Assembly: GCF_014596465.1 (NCBI RefSeq)
Contig: NZ_MECK01000620.1
Location: 1-36,235 of the forward strand
DNA: 36,235 bases
Source of the DNA: Streptomyces sp. CBMA123
Lineage (GTDB): Bacteria; Actinomycetota; Actinomycetes; Streptomycetales; Streptomycetaceae
Direction of reading: 5' to 3'
Shown here: piece after piece, positions 19,936-29,500 of the stretch
How the letters are laid out: each line of letters begins with the position of its first letter
Position numbering within the stretch: the stretch's first letter is position 1
The notes under the pieces: generated by a model
What the model was told of the DNA's origin: nothing
Seen by the model: only the letters and a program-made list of their open reading frames with translations
Database searches by the model: none
Made by a program: the position numbers and the translations under genes

Positions 19936-21315
19936 ATGCCCGGTTCCGTCGGCGCGACCGACCCGGCCGAGCGGTACGAACTGTCCTCCGGTCAGGAGGC
20001 GTTGTGGATGTTCGAGCAGCTGGCGCCCGGCACCGCCGCCTACCACGTCCCGCTCGCCTTCCGGCTGCGCGGCCCGATGCGCACCGATCTGCTGCGGGCC
20101 GCGCTGACGGTGGTGGTGCGCCGCCAGGAGGTGCTGCGCACCGCCTTCCGGGAGGACGACGGCGAGCCGTACCAGCAGGTCCTCCCGCCCGGCGAGGCCG
20201 AGTTGCCGCTGTACGAGGTCGCCGACGGGGACGAGCTGGCGGCCGCGCTGCACCGGGAGGCGCGCGAGCCCTTCGACCTGGCGGCGGGCCGGCCGTTCCG
20301 GCTGCGGCTGTTCCGGCTCGGCCCGGAGGAACACGTGCTCAGCCTGGTGATGCATCACATCGCCACCGACGGATGGTCCTTGCGGGTGCTCACCGACGAA
20401 CTGTCCGCCGGGTACGCGGCGCTGCTGGCCGGCACGGACCCGGAGGCGGCGCTGCCCGAACTGCCGGTGCCCTACCGGCGGTACGCCCGGTGGCAGCGGG
20501 ACTGCTTCCAGGGCCCGGAGCTGGAGGAACTGCTCGGCCACTGGGCGGAGGCGCTGCGCGACGCGCCGACGGTCGACCTGGCGGACGGGCGCCCGCGCCC
20601 CCGCCGGCCGTCCTTCGCCGCCGACCGGCTGGTGGTGCGCCTGGACCCGGGGCTGCGCCGCGCCCTCACCGAGCTGGCCCGGGCCGCCCGGGTGTCGCTG
20701 TTCTCGTGGCTCGGCGCGGCCTTCTCACTCGCCCTGACCGAGCGCACCGGCCGCCCCGACACCGCCTTCGCCACCCTGCTCGCGGGCCGCGGCGAGCCGG
20801 AACTCGAACCGCTGATCGGCTACTTCGTCAACATGGTGGTGCTGCGCACCGACCTCGCCGACGACCCGGCCTTCTGCGAGCTGGCCGCCCGGCTGAACGC
20901 CGCCAATCTGCGGGCCATCGACCACGAGGTGCCGTTCGCCACCGTGGTGCGCCGCCTCGCCCCCGCCCGCAGCCCCGGCCGCAACCCGCTGGCCCGGGTC
21001 ACCCTGCAGCTGCGCACCGGCGGCAGCTCCCCGGGCCGCCCGGAACTGCCGGGCGTGGCCTGCGAGGACGTCGACCTGTACCCCGGGCAGCACGCCTTCG
21101 ACGCCACGGTGACCTTCATCGAGGACGGCCCGGACTTCCTGCTCAGCATCGAGTACTCCACCGAGGCGTTCGACGCGCCGTGGGCCGCCGGCCTGGCCGA
21201 CCAGCTGCGGGGGCTGCTCCGGGCGGCCGTGGAGCGCCCCGGTGCCCGCGCCTCCCGGCTGCTCGCCCGCACCCGATCCGATTCCCACCCCGGAGACCCT
21301 GGAGCCGCGACATGA
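19936..21315 (+). CDS. Free-standing NRPS condensation domain
   Basis: A 459-residue protein made of one complete condensation domain. It has Ser-Ser-Gly-Gln-Glu-Ala-Leu-Trp (C1) near residue 17, Arg-Thr-Ala-Phe near 69, the catalytic His-His-Ile-Ala-Thr-Asp-Gly at 140-146, and later Gly-Tyr-Phe-Val-Asn-Met and Val-Pro-Phe-Ala motifs. It would join two carrier-bound units or release the peptide onto a free amine. ATG with GGGAG upstream. Its stop (TGA) overlaps the ATG of the next NRPS gene in an ATGA junction, so translation is coupled. That gene has only a C-lobe remnant, so this protein may provide the missing condensation activity in trans. Donor and acceptor cannot be read from the sequence. 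Confidence 0.9.
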   Translation: MPGSVGATDPAERYELSSGQEALWMFEQLAPGTAAYHVPLAFRLRGPMRTDLLRAALTVVVRRQEVLRTAFREDDGEPYQQVLPPGEAELPLYEVADGDELAAALHREAREPFDLAAGRPFRLRLFRLGPEEHVLSLVMHHIATDGWSLRVLTDELSAGYAALLAGTDPEAALPELPVPYRRYARWQRDCFQGPELEELLGHWAEALRDAPTVDLADGRPRPRRPSFAADRLVVRLDPGLRRALTELARAARVSLFSWLGAAFSLALTERTGRPDTAFATLLAGRGEPELEPLIGYFVNMVVLRTDLADDPAFCELAARLNAANLRAIDHEVPFATVVRRLAPARSPGRNPLARVTLQLRTGGSSPGRPELPGVACEDVDLYPGQHAFDATVTFIEDGPDFLLSIEYSTEAFDAPWAAGLADQLRGLLRAAVERPGARASRLLARTRSDSHPGDPGAAT

Positions 21316-23690
21316 CCGAGCACGCCGATCCCGTCCTCCCGGTGCTGTGGAGCGACCACACCGACGCCGTCGAGTCCGGGCCGCTGACCGGCCTGCGGGC
21401 GGCCGCGCCCTCGGACCTCGCCGCCGGGCTGTGCGCGCTGCTGCTGCGCTACGGCGGCCTGCGGCCGGTCACCGTCTGGGGCCGCACCGACGCCACCCGG
21501 GAGTGGACGGCCTGGCGCACCGAGCCCGCCGAACTGGCCGGAACCGGATCCTCCACGCCCACCCTCGGAGCCTGCCGGGCCGTCTTCGCCCGGCACCTGA
21601 CGGGCTTCCGGGGCGGGCTGGAGCTGTCCGTCGATCCCCAGTCCTCACCGGCCGTGTTCGCCTTCTCCCCCGCCGCCGACGGCAGCTGGACGCTGCGGCT
21701 GCGGGCCGCCGCCCGGCCCGACGACGCGCAGGCGCTGACCCGGATCACCGCCCACCTGGCGGCCTGCCTCGACGCCCCCGACGAGCTCCGGATCGACCGG
21801 GTCGACCACCTGACCACCACCGAACGGGAGCTGGTCGCGGAGTTGAACCGCCCGCAGCCACCGCTGTCCGAGCCGGTCTGCCTGCACCACCGGGTGGAGC
21901 GGCAGGCGGCCGCGGCCCCGGAGCGGATCGCCGTGGTCCAGGGCCCGGTGAGCCTCAGCTACGGCGAACTCGACGCCAGGGCCGAGGCCCTGGCCGCCCG
22001 GCTGGCCGGGCTCGGGGTGGGGATCGGCGGCCGGGTCGGCGTGGCGGCGACCCGCGGCGTCGAGCTGGTGGTGGCGGCGTACGCGGCGCTGAAGACCGGC
22101 GCGGCCTTCGTCCCGCTGGACCCGATGCTGCCCGCCCACCGCCGCGCGGTGCTGCACCGGCTGGGCCGGGTGGACGTGGTGGTCGCCGACACGGCGGGCG
22201 CCGCCAACGGCGCGGACGGCAGCACCGAAGAGGTCCCGGTGATCGTCCTCGGCCCGGTCGGGGAACCGCCGTCGGCCACCGCCGGGGAGCCCCGCCCGGA
22301 CGTCCCGGTGACCGGCCGGGACCTCGCCTACGTCATCTTCACCTCCGGCTCCTCCGGCGAGCCCAAGGGCGCCCTGCTCGACCACGTCGGCCGGACCAGC
22401 ATGATCCTCGACCTCAGCGCCCGCTACGGCCTCGGCCCCGGCGACCGGATCCTCGGCGTCTCCTCGCCGAGCTTCGACATGACGGTCTACGACGTGTTCG
22501 CCGCGCTGATGACCGGCGCCACGCTGGTGCTGCCCGAGCGCGGCCGGGAGAACGACGTCGAGCACTGGGCCGAGCTGGTCGAGCACGCCGGGATCACCGT
22601 CTGGCACTCCGTCCCGTCCTCGCTGGCGCAGTTCCTGCGCACCTGGGGCACCGGCCGGGCCGGCGCGCTGCGGGCCTTCCTGCTGGGCGGGGACTGGATC
22701 CCGCTGGCCCAGCCCGAGGCCGTCCGCAGGGCCTTCCCGCAGGCCCGCTTCATCAGCCTGGGCGGCGCCACCGAGGTCTCGGTGGACAGCACCTACTACG
22801 ACGTCACGGCCGTCGACCCGCGCTGGCGCTCGATCCCGTACGGGCGGCCGATGACCAACCAGAGCGCCCACGTGCTGGACGCCTTCGGCACGCCCGCCGC
22901 GGTGGACCAGCTCGGCGAGCTGTTCCTCGGCGGGCTGGGCGTCGGCTGGGGCTACCAGGACCGGCCCGCCTTCACCGCCGAGCGCTTCCTGCCCGACCCG
23001 TTCTCCGCCGTCCCCGGCGCCCGGCTGTACCGCACCGGCGACCTGGCCCGGCTGCGGGCGGACGGCGAGCTGGAGCTGATCGGCCGGGTCGACCACCAGG
23101 TGAAGATCGGCGGCGTGCGGATCGAGCTGGGCGAGATCCAGTCCTGTCTGCGCGAGCACCCGGCGGTGGCGGACGCCGTCGTGGTGCCGGTGCGCGACGC
23201 GGCGGGCATCGCCCAGTCACTGGCCGCCTACGTCTCGGTGGCCGGAACCGCCGGGGCCTCCGTCGAGCAGCTGCGCGCCCACCTGCGCGCGCGGCTGCCG
23301 GAGAGCATGGTCCCGGCCCGGGTGTTCGCGCTCGCCGAACTGCCGGTGAACCAGAACGGCAAGATCGCCCGACCGGAGCTGGAACGGCTCGCCGCCGAGG
23401 CCGCGACCGCCCCCGCCGCGACCGAGCGCCCCGCCGACCCGGCCGTCCGCACCGCCGTCGGCGAGACCTGGCACGAGGTCCTGGGCCTGCCCGAAGTCCC
23501 AGGCGCCGCCGCCTCGTTCATCGACCTGGGAGGCAACTCGCTGGCCGCCATCCAGGTCGTCGGACGGCTCAACCGGCGGTTCGGCACCGCGCTGAAGGTG
23601 GCCGACCTGATCGCCGCCGACACCGTGGCCGCGGTCGCCGCCATCGTCACCGAGCGGCGCGGCACCAGCACCCGGCCGTCGCTGCGCTGA
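21312..23690 (+). CDS. NRPS: C-lobe remnant - A - PCP, unusual pocket
   Basis: A 792-residue protein. The first ~190 residues look like a shortened C-terminal lobe of a condensation domain (Leu-Cys-Ala-Leu-Leu-Leu-Arg-Tyr region) without the His-His motif. The A domain (about 195-690) has Phe-Thr-Ser-Gly-Ser-Ser-Gly-Glu-Pro-Lys-Gly, Ser-Phe-Asp-Met-Thr-Val-Tyr, Gly-Gly-Ala-Thr-Glu instead of Tyr-Gly-Pro-Thr-Glu, Tyr-Arg-Thr-Gly-Asp-Leu and Asn-Gly-Lys. PCP Ser743 lies in Gly-Gly-Asn-Ser-Leu. By-eye pocket: D-M-Y-H-L-G-L-V-D-K. The Gly-Gly-Ala-Thr-Glu form is seen in cysteine-type A domains, while His278 with Asp331 is the pair that holds the hydroxyl in serine domains. I cannot name the substrate; a small hydroxylated or polar residue is a guess. 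Coupled to the upstream C domain by a 4-nt overlap. Confidence 0.9.
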   Translation: MTEHADPVLPVLWSDHTDAVESGPLTGLRAAAPSDLAAGLCALLLRYGGLRPVTVWGRTDATREWTAWRTEPAELAGTGSSTPTLGACRAVFARHLTGFRGGLELSVDPQSSPAVFAFSPAADGSWTLRLRAAARPDDAQALTRITAHLAACLDAPDELRIDRVDHLTTTERELVAELNRPQPPLSEPVCLHHRVERQAAAAPERIAVVQGPVSLSYGELDARAEALAARLAGLGVGIGGRVGVAATRGVELVVAAYAALKTGAAFVPLDPMLPAHRRAVLHRLGRVDVVVADTAGAANGADGSTEEVPVIVLGPVGEPPSATAGEPRPDVPVTGRDLAYVIFTSGSSGEPKGALLDHVGRTSMILDLSARYGLGPGDRILGVSSPSFDMTVYDVFAALMTGATLVLPERGRENDVEHWAELVEHAGITVWHSVPSSLAQFLRTWGTGRAGALRAFLLGGDWIPLAQPEAVRRAFPQARFISLGGATEVSVDSTYYDVTAVDPRWRSIPYGRPMTNQSAHVLDAFGTPAAVDQLGELFLGGLGVGWGYQDRPAFTAERFLPDPFSAVPGARLYRTGDLARLRADGELELIGRVDHQVKIGGVRIELGEIQSCLREHPAVADAVVVPVRDAAGIAQSLAAYVSVAGTAGASVEQLRAHLRARLPESMVPARVFALAELPVNQNGKIARPELERLAAEAATAPAATERPADPAVRTAVGETWHEVLGLPEVPGAAASFIDLGGNSLAAIQVVGRLNRRFGTALKVADLIAADTVAAVAAIVTERRGTSTRPSLR

Positions 23691-23698
23691 GGCCGGGC

Positions 23699-23738
23699 AC
23701 GCCGAAAGGGCCGGCCTCCCAGCCGGCCCTTTCGGCGT
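23699..23738. terminator. Strong bidirectional terminator
   Basis: A perfect 17-bp stem (23699-23715 with 23722-23738) and 6-nt loop between the stops of two convergent genes. The forward arm ends with a CCCTTT run. Confidence 0.88.
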
Positions 23739-23742
23739 ACGG

Positions 23743-25281
23743 TCAGCGCCCGGCGAGCGTGCGGGCCACCGCGTCCCGGTCGACCTTGCCGCTGTGGGTG
23801 CGCGGCAGCACGGCCACCGTGCTGAAGGAGCGCGGGATGTACGGATCCGGCAGGTGGCGGCGCAGTTCCTCCGCCGCCCGGGCGCCGTCCAGCGGCCCGG
23901 CGCCCGCGTCGACGGTCACCGCGCAGTGCAGCGAGCGCGAGCCCTGCGCGTCGTCCAGGGCGACGCAGACCGCCGCGGAGACGGTGGGCAGCTCCAGCAG
24001 CCGCACCTCGACCTCCAGCAGGTTGACCCGGTAGCCGCGGATCTTCACGTCCTTGTCCCGGCGGGCCAGGAAGGTCACCTCGCCGTCCGCCAGCCGGACC
24101 AGGTCGCCGGTGCGGAAGGCCGCGGTGTGCCCCTGCGGGGTCGGGTCGACGCTGACGAAGCGCCGGGCGTTCAGCTCCGGCTGGTTGAGGTAGCCGGGCG
24201 ACAACGGCGCACCGGCCACCAGCAGTTCGCCGACGTTCGGCTCGGCCGCGTCCAGCGGGTCGATCAGCAGCTCGCAGCCCGGCAGCGGCGCGCCGATCGG
24301 CGGCAGGGCGGGCCAGGAGTCGCTGGGGCCGGTCAGGGTGTGCGCCGTGACCATCGCGGACTCGCTCTGCCCGTAGTGGTTGTTCAGCCGGCACTGCGGC
24401 AGCCGGGCGAACAGCGCCCGGATGTCCGGGGTGCAGACCAGCTGCTCCCCGGCCGCGTTGACCTCGGCCAGCGCCAGGTGGTCCAGCGACTCCTCCTCGG
24501 CGGCGGCCACCGCGAGCATCTGCAGCGCGACGTACGGCAGGAAGAGCCGCTCGATCCGGTGCTCGCCCAGCCACTCCAGCAGCTCGAACGGGTCCTGGCG
24601 CAGCTCCTCCGGCACCACCACGAGCGTGCCGCCGCCGCACAGGGTGCCCAGCACCTCCTGGAAGGAGACGTCGAAGTTCAGCGGGGCGAACTGGGCGGTG
24701 CGCAGCTCGGGCCGGACGGAGTGGTTGCGCTGCCAGTCGGCCATCGTGTCCAGGCAGCTGTGCGGCACGGCGACGCCCTTGGGCAGACCGGTGGAGCCGG
24801 AGGTGTAGATGATGTACGTCCACAGCTCGGGCCGGCAGTCCACCGGGTCGGCCGTGCCGGTGGTCGGCAGGCCGGCGATCGGCAGGCTGGGCACCGGCAC
24901 CTCGAACTCCGGCGGCTCGTCCGCGTACAGCAGCAGGCCGGCGCCACTGTCCTTGAGCATGTGGGCGAGCCGGGCCGCCGGGTACTCGCGGTCCAGCGGC
25001 AGGTAGGCGGCGCCGGCCCACATGGTGCCGAGCATCGCGGCCACCACCGCGGCGCTGCGCCGGCCGGTGACGGCGACCCGGTCCCCCGGGCCGATCCCGG
25101 CCGCGGCCAGGCCCTCGGCGATGCCCCGGACTTGGGCCAGCAGCTCGCCGTAGGTCAGGCTCAGCCCACCGTCGACGACGGCGGTCTCCCCGGCCCTGGC
25201 GAGGGCCTGCTCCTCGAACGCGGCCAGGAGGCAGGGCGGTCGGGACTCGCCGCCCCAGAGCGAGAGTGGAGCGGGACTCAT
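23743..25281 (-). CDS. Free-standing adenylation domain, proline-like pocket
   Basis: A 512-residue A domain with no carrier or condensation domain. Core motifs: Tyr-Leu-Pro-Leu-Asp, Ile-Tyr-Thr-Ser-Gly-Ser-Thr-Gly-Leu-Pro-Lys-Gly, Tyr-Gly-Gln-Ser-Glu, Phe-Arg-Thr-Gly-Asp-Leu and a C-terminal Ser-Gly-Lys-Val-Asp-Arg catalytic lysine. The pocket read by eye is D-V-Q-F-N-A-H-M-V-K, close to proline domains (D-V-Q-x-x-A-H-V-V-K) but with Asn at position 299. A cyclic secondary amino acid is therefore likely: proline, or a ring analogue such as piperazate. It must load a carrier in trans; the PCP in the protein at 31389 that has lost its own A domain is the obvious candidate. The ATG at 25281 has a strong GGAGGA site. 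Last gene of a three-gene operon. Confidence 0.9.
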   Translation of the reverse strand: MSPAPLSLWGGESRPPCLLAAFEEQALARAGETAVVDGGLSLTYGELLAQVRGIAEGLAAAGIGPGDRVAVTGRRSAAVVAAMLGTMWAGAAYLPLDREYPAARLAHMLKDSGAGLLLYADEPPEFEVPVPSLPIAGLPTTGTADPVDCRPELWTYIIYTSGSTGLPKGVAVPHSCLDTMADWQRNHSVRPELRTAQFAPLNFDVSFQEVLGTLCGGGTLVVVPEELRQDPFELLEWLGEHRIERLFLPYVALQMLAVAAAEEESLDHLALAEVNAAGEQLVCTPDIRALFARLPQCRLNNHYGQSESAMVTAHTLTGPSDSWPALPPIGAPLPGCELLIDPLDAAEPNVGELLVAGAPLSPGYLNQPELNARRFVSVDPTPQGHTAAFRTGDLVRLADGEVTFLARRDKDVKIRGYRVNLLEVEVRLLELPTVSAAVCVALDDAQGSRSLHCAVTVDAGAGPLDGARAAEELRRHLPDPYIPRSFSTVAVLPRTHSGKVDRDAVARTLAGR

Positions 25282-25303
25282 TGCGGTTCCTCCAGGGGTG
25301 GGA

Positions 25304-26533
25304 TCAGCACACGTCGTCGTCATCGGGACCGTCGTCGTCGAAGAGCTCGTCGTCGTCGAGATCCTCGTCGTCGAAGAGCTCGTCGATGCCGAGCATCCCG
25401 GCGACGACGGCGAAGTAGCGGCCGGTCAGTGCGGGCGACTCGGCGATCTCGCGCAGCATCCGCAGCCGGGCGGGCGTGACGGTCAGCCGAGCCAGCTCCA
25501 GCGTGCTCTGGTACGGCTCGGTCAGCGCCTCGTCGCGGCGGCGGGTGAACCGGGCCAGGGCGGCGTCCAGCCGTACCGGGTCCGCCGGATCGACGGTCAG
25601 CTCCTCCGCCAGGAAGGCGGCCTGGAGCAGGGCGTTGGTGATGCCGCGGGCGCTGATGGTGTCCAGGTGGTGCCCGGCGTCGCCGACCAGCACCCAGCCG
25701 GGGCCGTGCCCGCGGCGGAAGTAGTTCTGCTGGTCGCCCGTCCCGATGATCGGCTCGACCTGCTCCGCCTCGGTGAGCTGCTGGTACAGCCCGGGCGCGG
25801 TGGCGCGGACGGCCGCCAGGTGGTGGCGGAACGGGTCCTGTCTGATCTCGGTGAAACGGTCCTGCGGGAAGTAGGTGGAAATCAGGGTGAGGTCGTCGTG
25901 GGTGGGGATCCGGACGATCCAGTTCCCGGGGCTCTCGTGGAAGCCGAAGCCGGTGCTGAGGCCGGTCCAGCCGGTGTAGTACACGCAGCTGGCCCGTGGG
26001 TCGCCCGACTCGACCGGGGCGTCGACCAGTCGGGCCACCCGGGAGCGCATCCCGTCGGCCCCGACCACCAGCCGGGCGTGCTCGGTGCGCACCCCGCTCG
26101 CGGTGCGAAAGCGCACCCCGGTGACCCGGCCGTCGGAGTGGACCAGCTCCTGGAGGTTGGCCCGGTCGGCGAACTCCACGCCCGCCTTGACGGCAGCGTC
26201 GACCAGCAGTTGGTCCAGCACCCGGCGGCGCGGCGCGAAGGCGGCCGGCGCACCCGGCATCACCGGCGCCGGGCCGGCCAGCCGGACGCCGCCGACCTCG
26301 TAGCCGATGGTGTCCAGCGCGGGGCAGCCGGAGTCCAGCAGCGCCGGGAGCACGCCCCACTCGGCGAGCTTGGCCACCCCGGGCTGGTGGATGTAGAGGG
26401 TGGAGGCGGTGTCCGAGGGGAAGGCCGCCCGGTCGATCAGCAGCACCCGGTGGCCGCTGCGGGCCAGCAGCAGCGCGGTGGCGGCGCCGGCGACCCGGGC
26501 GCCCACCACCACGGCGTCCCAGCCTCCGCTCAC
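25304..26533 (-). CDS. FAD-dependent oxidoreductase/monooxygenase with poly-acidic tail
   Basis: A 409-residue flavoprotein of the p-hydroxybenzoate hydroxylase / geranylgeranyl reductase-like superfamily. The FAD fold motif is Val-Val-Val-Gly-Ala-Arg-Val-Ala-Gly-Ala-Ala near residue 8; Val-Val-Gly-Ala-Asp-Gly-Met-Arg-Ser lies mid-protein, and Gly-Asp-Ala-Gly-His-His-Leu-Asp-Thr-Ile near residue 290 contacts the ribityl chain. The last ~25 residues are nearly all Asp/Glu, which is unusual. The GTG start overlaps the TGA of the upstream NRPS (GTGA), so the two are translationally coupled; the free A domain follows after 22 bp. It probably tailors an amino acid, perhaps while carrier-bound, by hydroxylation or desaturation. 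The substrate cannot be told. No halogenase tryptophan motif was noticed. Confidence 0.88.
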   Translation of the reverse strand: MSGGWDAVVVGARVAGAATALLLARSGHRVLLIDRAAFPSDTASTLYIHQPGVAKLAEWGVLPALLDSGCPALDTIGYEVGGVRLAGPAPVMPGAPAAFAPRRRVLDQLLVDAAVKAGVEFADRANLQELVHSDGRVTGVRFRTASGVRTEHARLVVGADGMRSRVARLVDAPVESGDPRASCVYYTGWTGLSTGFGFHESPGNWIVRIPTHDDLTLISTYFPQDRFTEIRQDPFRHHLAAVRATAPGLYQQLTEAEQVEPIIGTGDQQNYFRRGHGPGWVLVGDAGHHLDTISARGITNALLQAAFLAEELTVDPADPVRLDAALARFTRRRDEALTEPYQSTLELARLTVTPARLRMLREIAESPALTGRYFAVVAGMLGIDELFDDEDLDDDELFDDDGPDDDDVC

Positions 26534-29500
26534 GCCTGGGCCTCCGCGGGCTCTCCTGCCGCGGCCGGCCGGGCGTCGGCGGCCAGCTTCCGCGTGACCA
26601 GCTCCTCCAGGGTCCTGGCCGTCGCCCGTACCGTCGGCTCCGAGTAGAGCGTGACCAGCGGGAACTCCACGCCCAGCCGCTGGCGCACCCGCGCGGTGAA
26701 CCGGGTGGCGATCAGCGAGTGCCCGCCGAGCAGGAAGAAGCCGTCCTCGGCGCCGATCCGCTCGACCCCGAGCAACTCCCGCCACACCCCGGCGACGAAC
26801 TGCTCGGACGGCGTCCGCGGCGCCTCGCTCCCGGCGGCCTGCGAACCGGCCGGCGGCTCGGGCACCGTGAGTGCCCGGCGGTCCACCTTGCCGTTGGCGT
26901 TCAGCGGGAAGGCCCGCTCGACCACCAGCTGGGCCGGGATCATGTAGTGCGGCAGCCACTCCTTGGCGTGCTCGCGGACCGCCTCGAAGCCCGGCGGGTC
27001 GGCCGGGTCGGCGGCGGTGACGAAGGCCACCAGCCGCTGCGCCGGGCCCTCGGCCGCGACCACCACCACGGCCTCCCGCACCTGCGGGTGCCCGAGCAGC
27101 ACGGTCTCGATCTCGCCGAGTTCGACCCGCATGCCGCGGATCTTCACCTGGTGGTCGCTGCGCCCGACGAAGCGGAAGGCGCCGTCGGGGTGCAGGAAGC
27201 CCTGGTCGCCGGTGCGGTAGAGGCGCTCGCCGGGGCGGAACGGGTCGGGCAGGAAGGCACCGGCCGTCCGTGCCGGGTCCTTGAGGTAGCCGCGGGCCAG
27301 GCCGAGGCCGCCGATGTGGAGGTCGCCGACCACGCCGACCGGGACCGGCCGCAGCTCGCGGTCCAGCACGTGCACGGTGTTGTTGTCGAACGGGCGGCCC
27401 AGGCTCACCGGTCCGGCGGCGGTCTCGTCGGCCGGGCCGCACGTGTGGCAGGTCGAGTCGATCGACACCTCGGTCGCGCCCCAGGTGTTGTGCAGCGCGC
27501 CCGGCATCAGCCGGTGGAAGCGCTCGACGGTCGCGGCGGTGAGCGCCTCACCGCTGGAGGTGGTGTTCCGCAGCCGGGGCGGCACCCGGTCGGGCGCCTG
27601 CTCCACCAGGTCGAGCACCGCGTTCAGCATGCTCGGGACGACCTGGAGGTACACCGACTCGTAGCGGGTGGCGGCCTCCAGCACCGCCACCGGGTCCCGG
27701 TGGCGGCCGGGTTCGAGGACCGCCACCCGGCCGCCGACGGACAGCGGCCAGAAGATCTCCAGGGCGGAGTCGTCGAAGGTCAGCGTCGTCTTGTGCAGCA
27801 CGGTCTCACCACGGGCCAGCCGGTGCTGCCGCTGCATCCAGACCATCCGGTTCACCCAGCCGCGGTGCCGGCTGGCCACGCCCTTGGGCATGCCGGTGGA
27901 GCCGGAGGTGTAGTACACCGAGACCAGGTTCTCCGGGTGCGGGGCCTCGAACGCCGAGGCGCAGGCCGGGGCGGAGACCGGGGCGTCGGGAGGCGTCGTC
28001 GGGTCGAGCGGTTCGGCGCCGGCCGTCGGGTCGAGCGTCTCGGCGCCGGCCGAGGCCGCGTCGATCTCCTCGCCCAGGGCCCGGGCGGCCAGCAGCACCG
28101 GGGCTCCGGCGTCGGCCAGGATCTGGCGGATCCTCGCCGGCGGGCTGGCCGGGTCCAGCGGCAGGTAGGCGCCGCCGGCCTTCAGGATGCCGAGCAGCCC
28201 GACCACCAGCTCCACCGAGCGCTCCAGGCAGATGCCCACCGCCCGCTCGGGGCCCACGCCCCGGGCCCGCAGCTCCCGGGCCAGCGCCTCGGCCCGCTCG
28301 TCCAGTTCCCGGTAGCTGAGCCGGGCCGTTTCCGAGACCACGGCGACGTCGTCCGGGGTGCGCGCCGCCTGGGCCTCGAACAGCTCGTGCAGGCAGGCGT
28401 CCGCCGGGAACTCGGCGTCGGTCGCGTTCACCTCGCCGGCGAGCCGGATTTCCGCCGCGGAACGCGGTTCGAGCCGGGCCAGCGGTGTCTGCGGATCGGC
28501 CAGCGCCGCTTCCAGCAGGGCACGGTAGTTCGCGCCCAGCCGGGCGATCGTGGCCTCGTCGAAGAGGTCGCTGTCATAGGCGATGACGCCCGTCACGGAA
28601 CCGTCCGCGGCCCGCGTGAGGTCGAACTCCAGGTCCGTCTGGACGAATCCGGTCGGCACGTTCCAGCGGCTGGTCCGCAGGCCGTCCAATGGCAGGGCCG
28701 GCGCCGGCTCCTGGTGGTATCCGAATACCGCCTGCACCAACGGCGAGTGGCTGACGGATCCCTGACTGGCCGTCATCTTGACGATGTCGTCGAAAGGAAC
28801 GGACTGGTTGCGGAAACCGCCGATGAACGTCGCGCGACAACGCTGGAGATACTCCGAGAAGCTCTCGCCGATCCGGCTCCGGCTGCGCAGCGGAAGGATG
28901 TTGACGAAGAATCCGACGGTTTCGTCGAGGGCCGCGTCGTCCCGGGTGGACACCGGCGCGCCGACCACCACGTCCCGCTCGCCGGTGTAGGTGTGCATCA
29001 GCAGGGTGAAGGCGGCCAGCAGCACCACGTAGTCCGTGGTCCGGTGCCGGGCCGCGGTCTGCCGCACCCGCTCGATAAGGGCGGCGTCGAGCGCGATGGG
29101 CAGCAGTTCGCCGTGGAAGCGCTGCCGGGCCGGGCGGGGGCGGTCCAGCGGGAGTCGCAGCAGGTCGGGGGCGTCGGCCAGGTGCTCGGCCCAGTAGGCG
29201 AGCTGACGCTCCGCCAGTCCACCGGCCAGCCGCTCGGCCAGCGCGACGCCGTACGCGCCGTAGCCGTTCCCCGTCTCCGCGACCGGCAGCGGGCGGCCGG
29301 CCAGGGCGGCCGCGTAGTCCCGGCCGATCTCGGTGCTGATCACCGCGTTCGACCAGCCGTCGGTGACGATGTGGTGCAGGTTCACCAGCAGCGTCCAGGC
29401 GTCGTCCGCCGAGCGGAACAGCCGGATGTCGAAGAGTCCGGGGCGTTCCAGGTCGAAGGGCGTCGCGGCGGCCTCCCGCACCCGGGCCCGGAGGGAATCG

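Noticed and set aside
25304..25395. GTC-rich stretch as a microsatellite outside genes
   Set aside because: It is in frame with the FAD oxidoreductase and encodes its acidic tail up to the stop codon.
26534..27442. Upstream extension of the FAD oxidoreductase
   Set aside because: It is an alternative frame of the C-A-PCP gene; the FAD fold begins right after the GTG at 26533.
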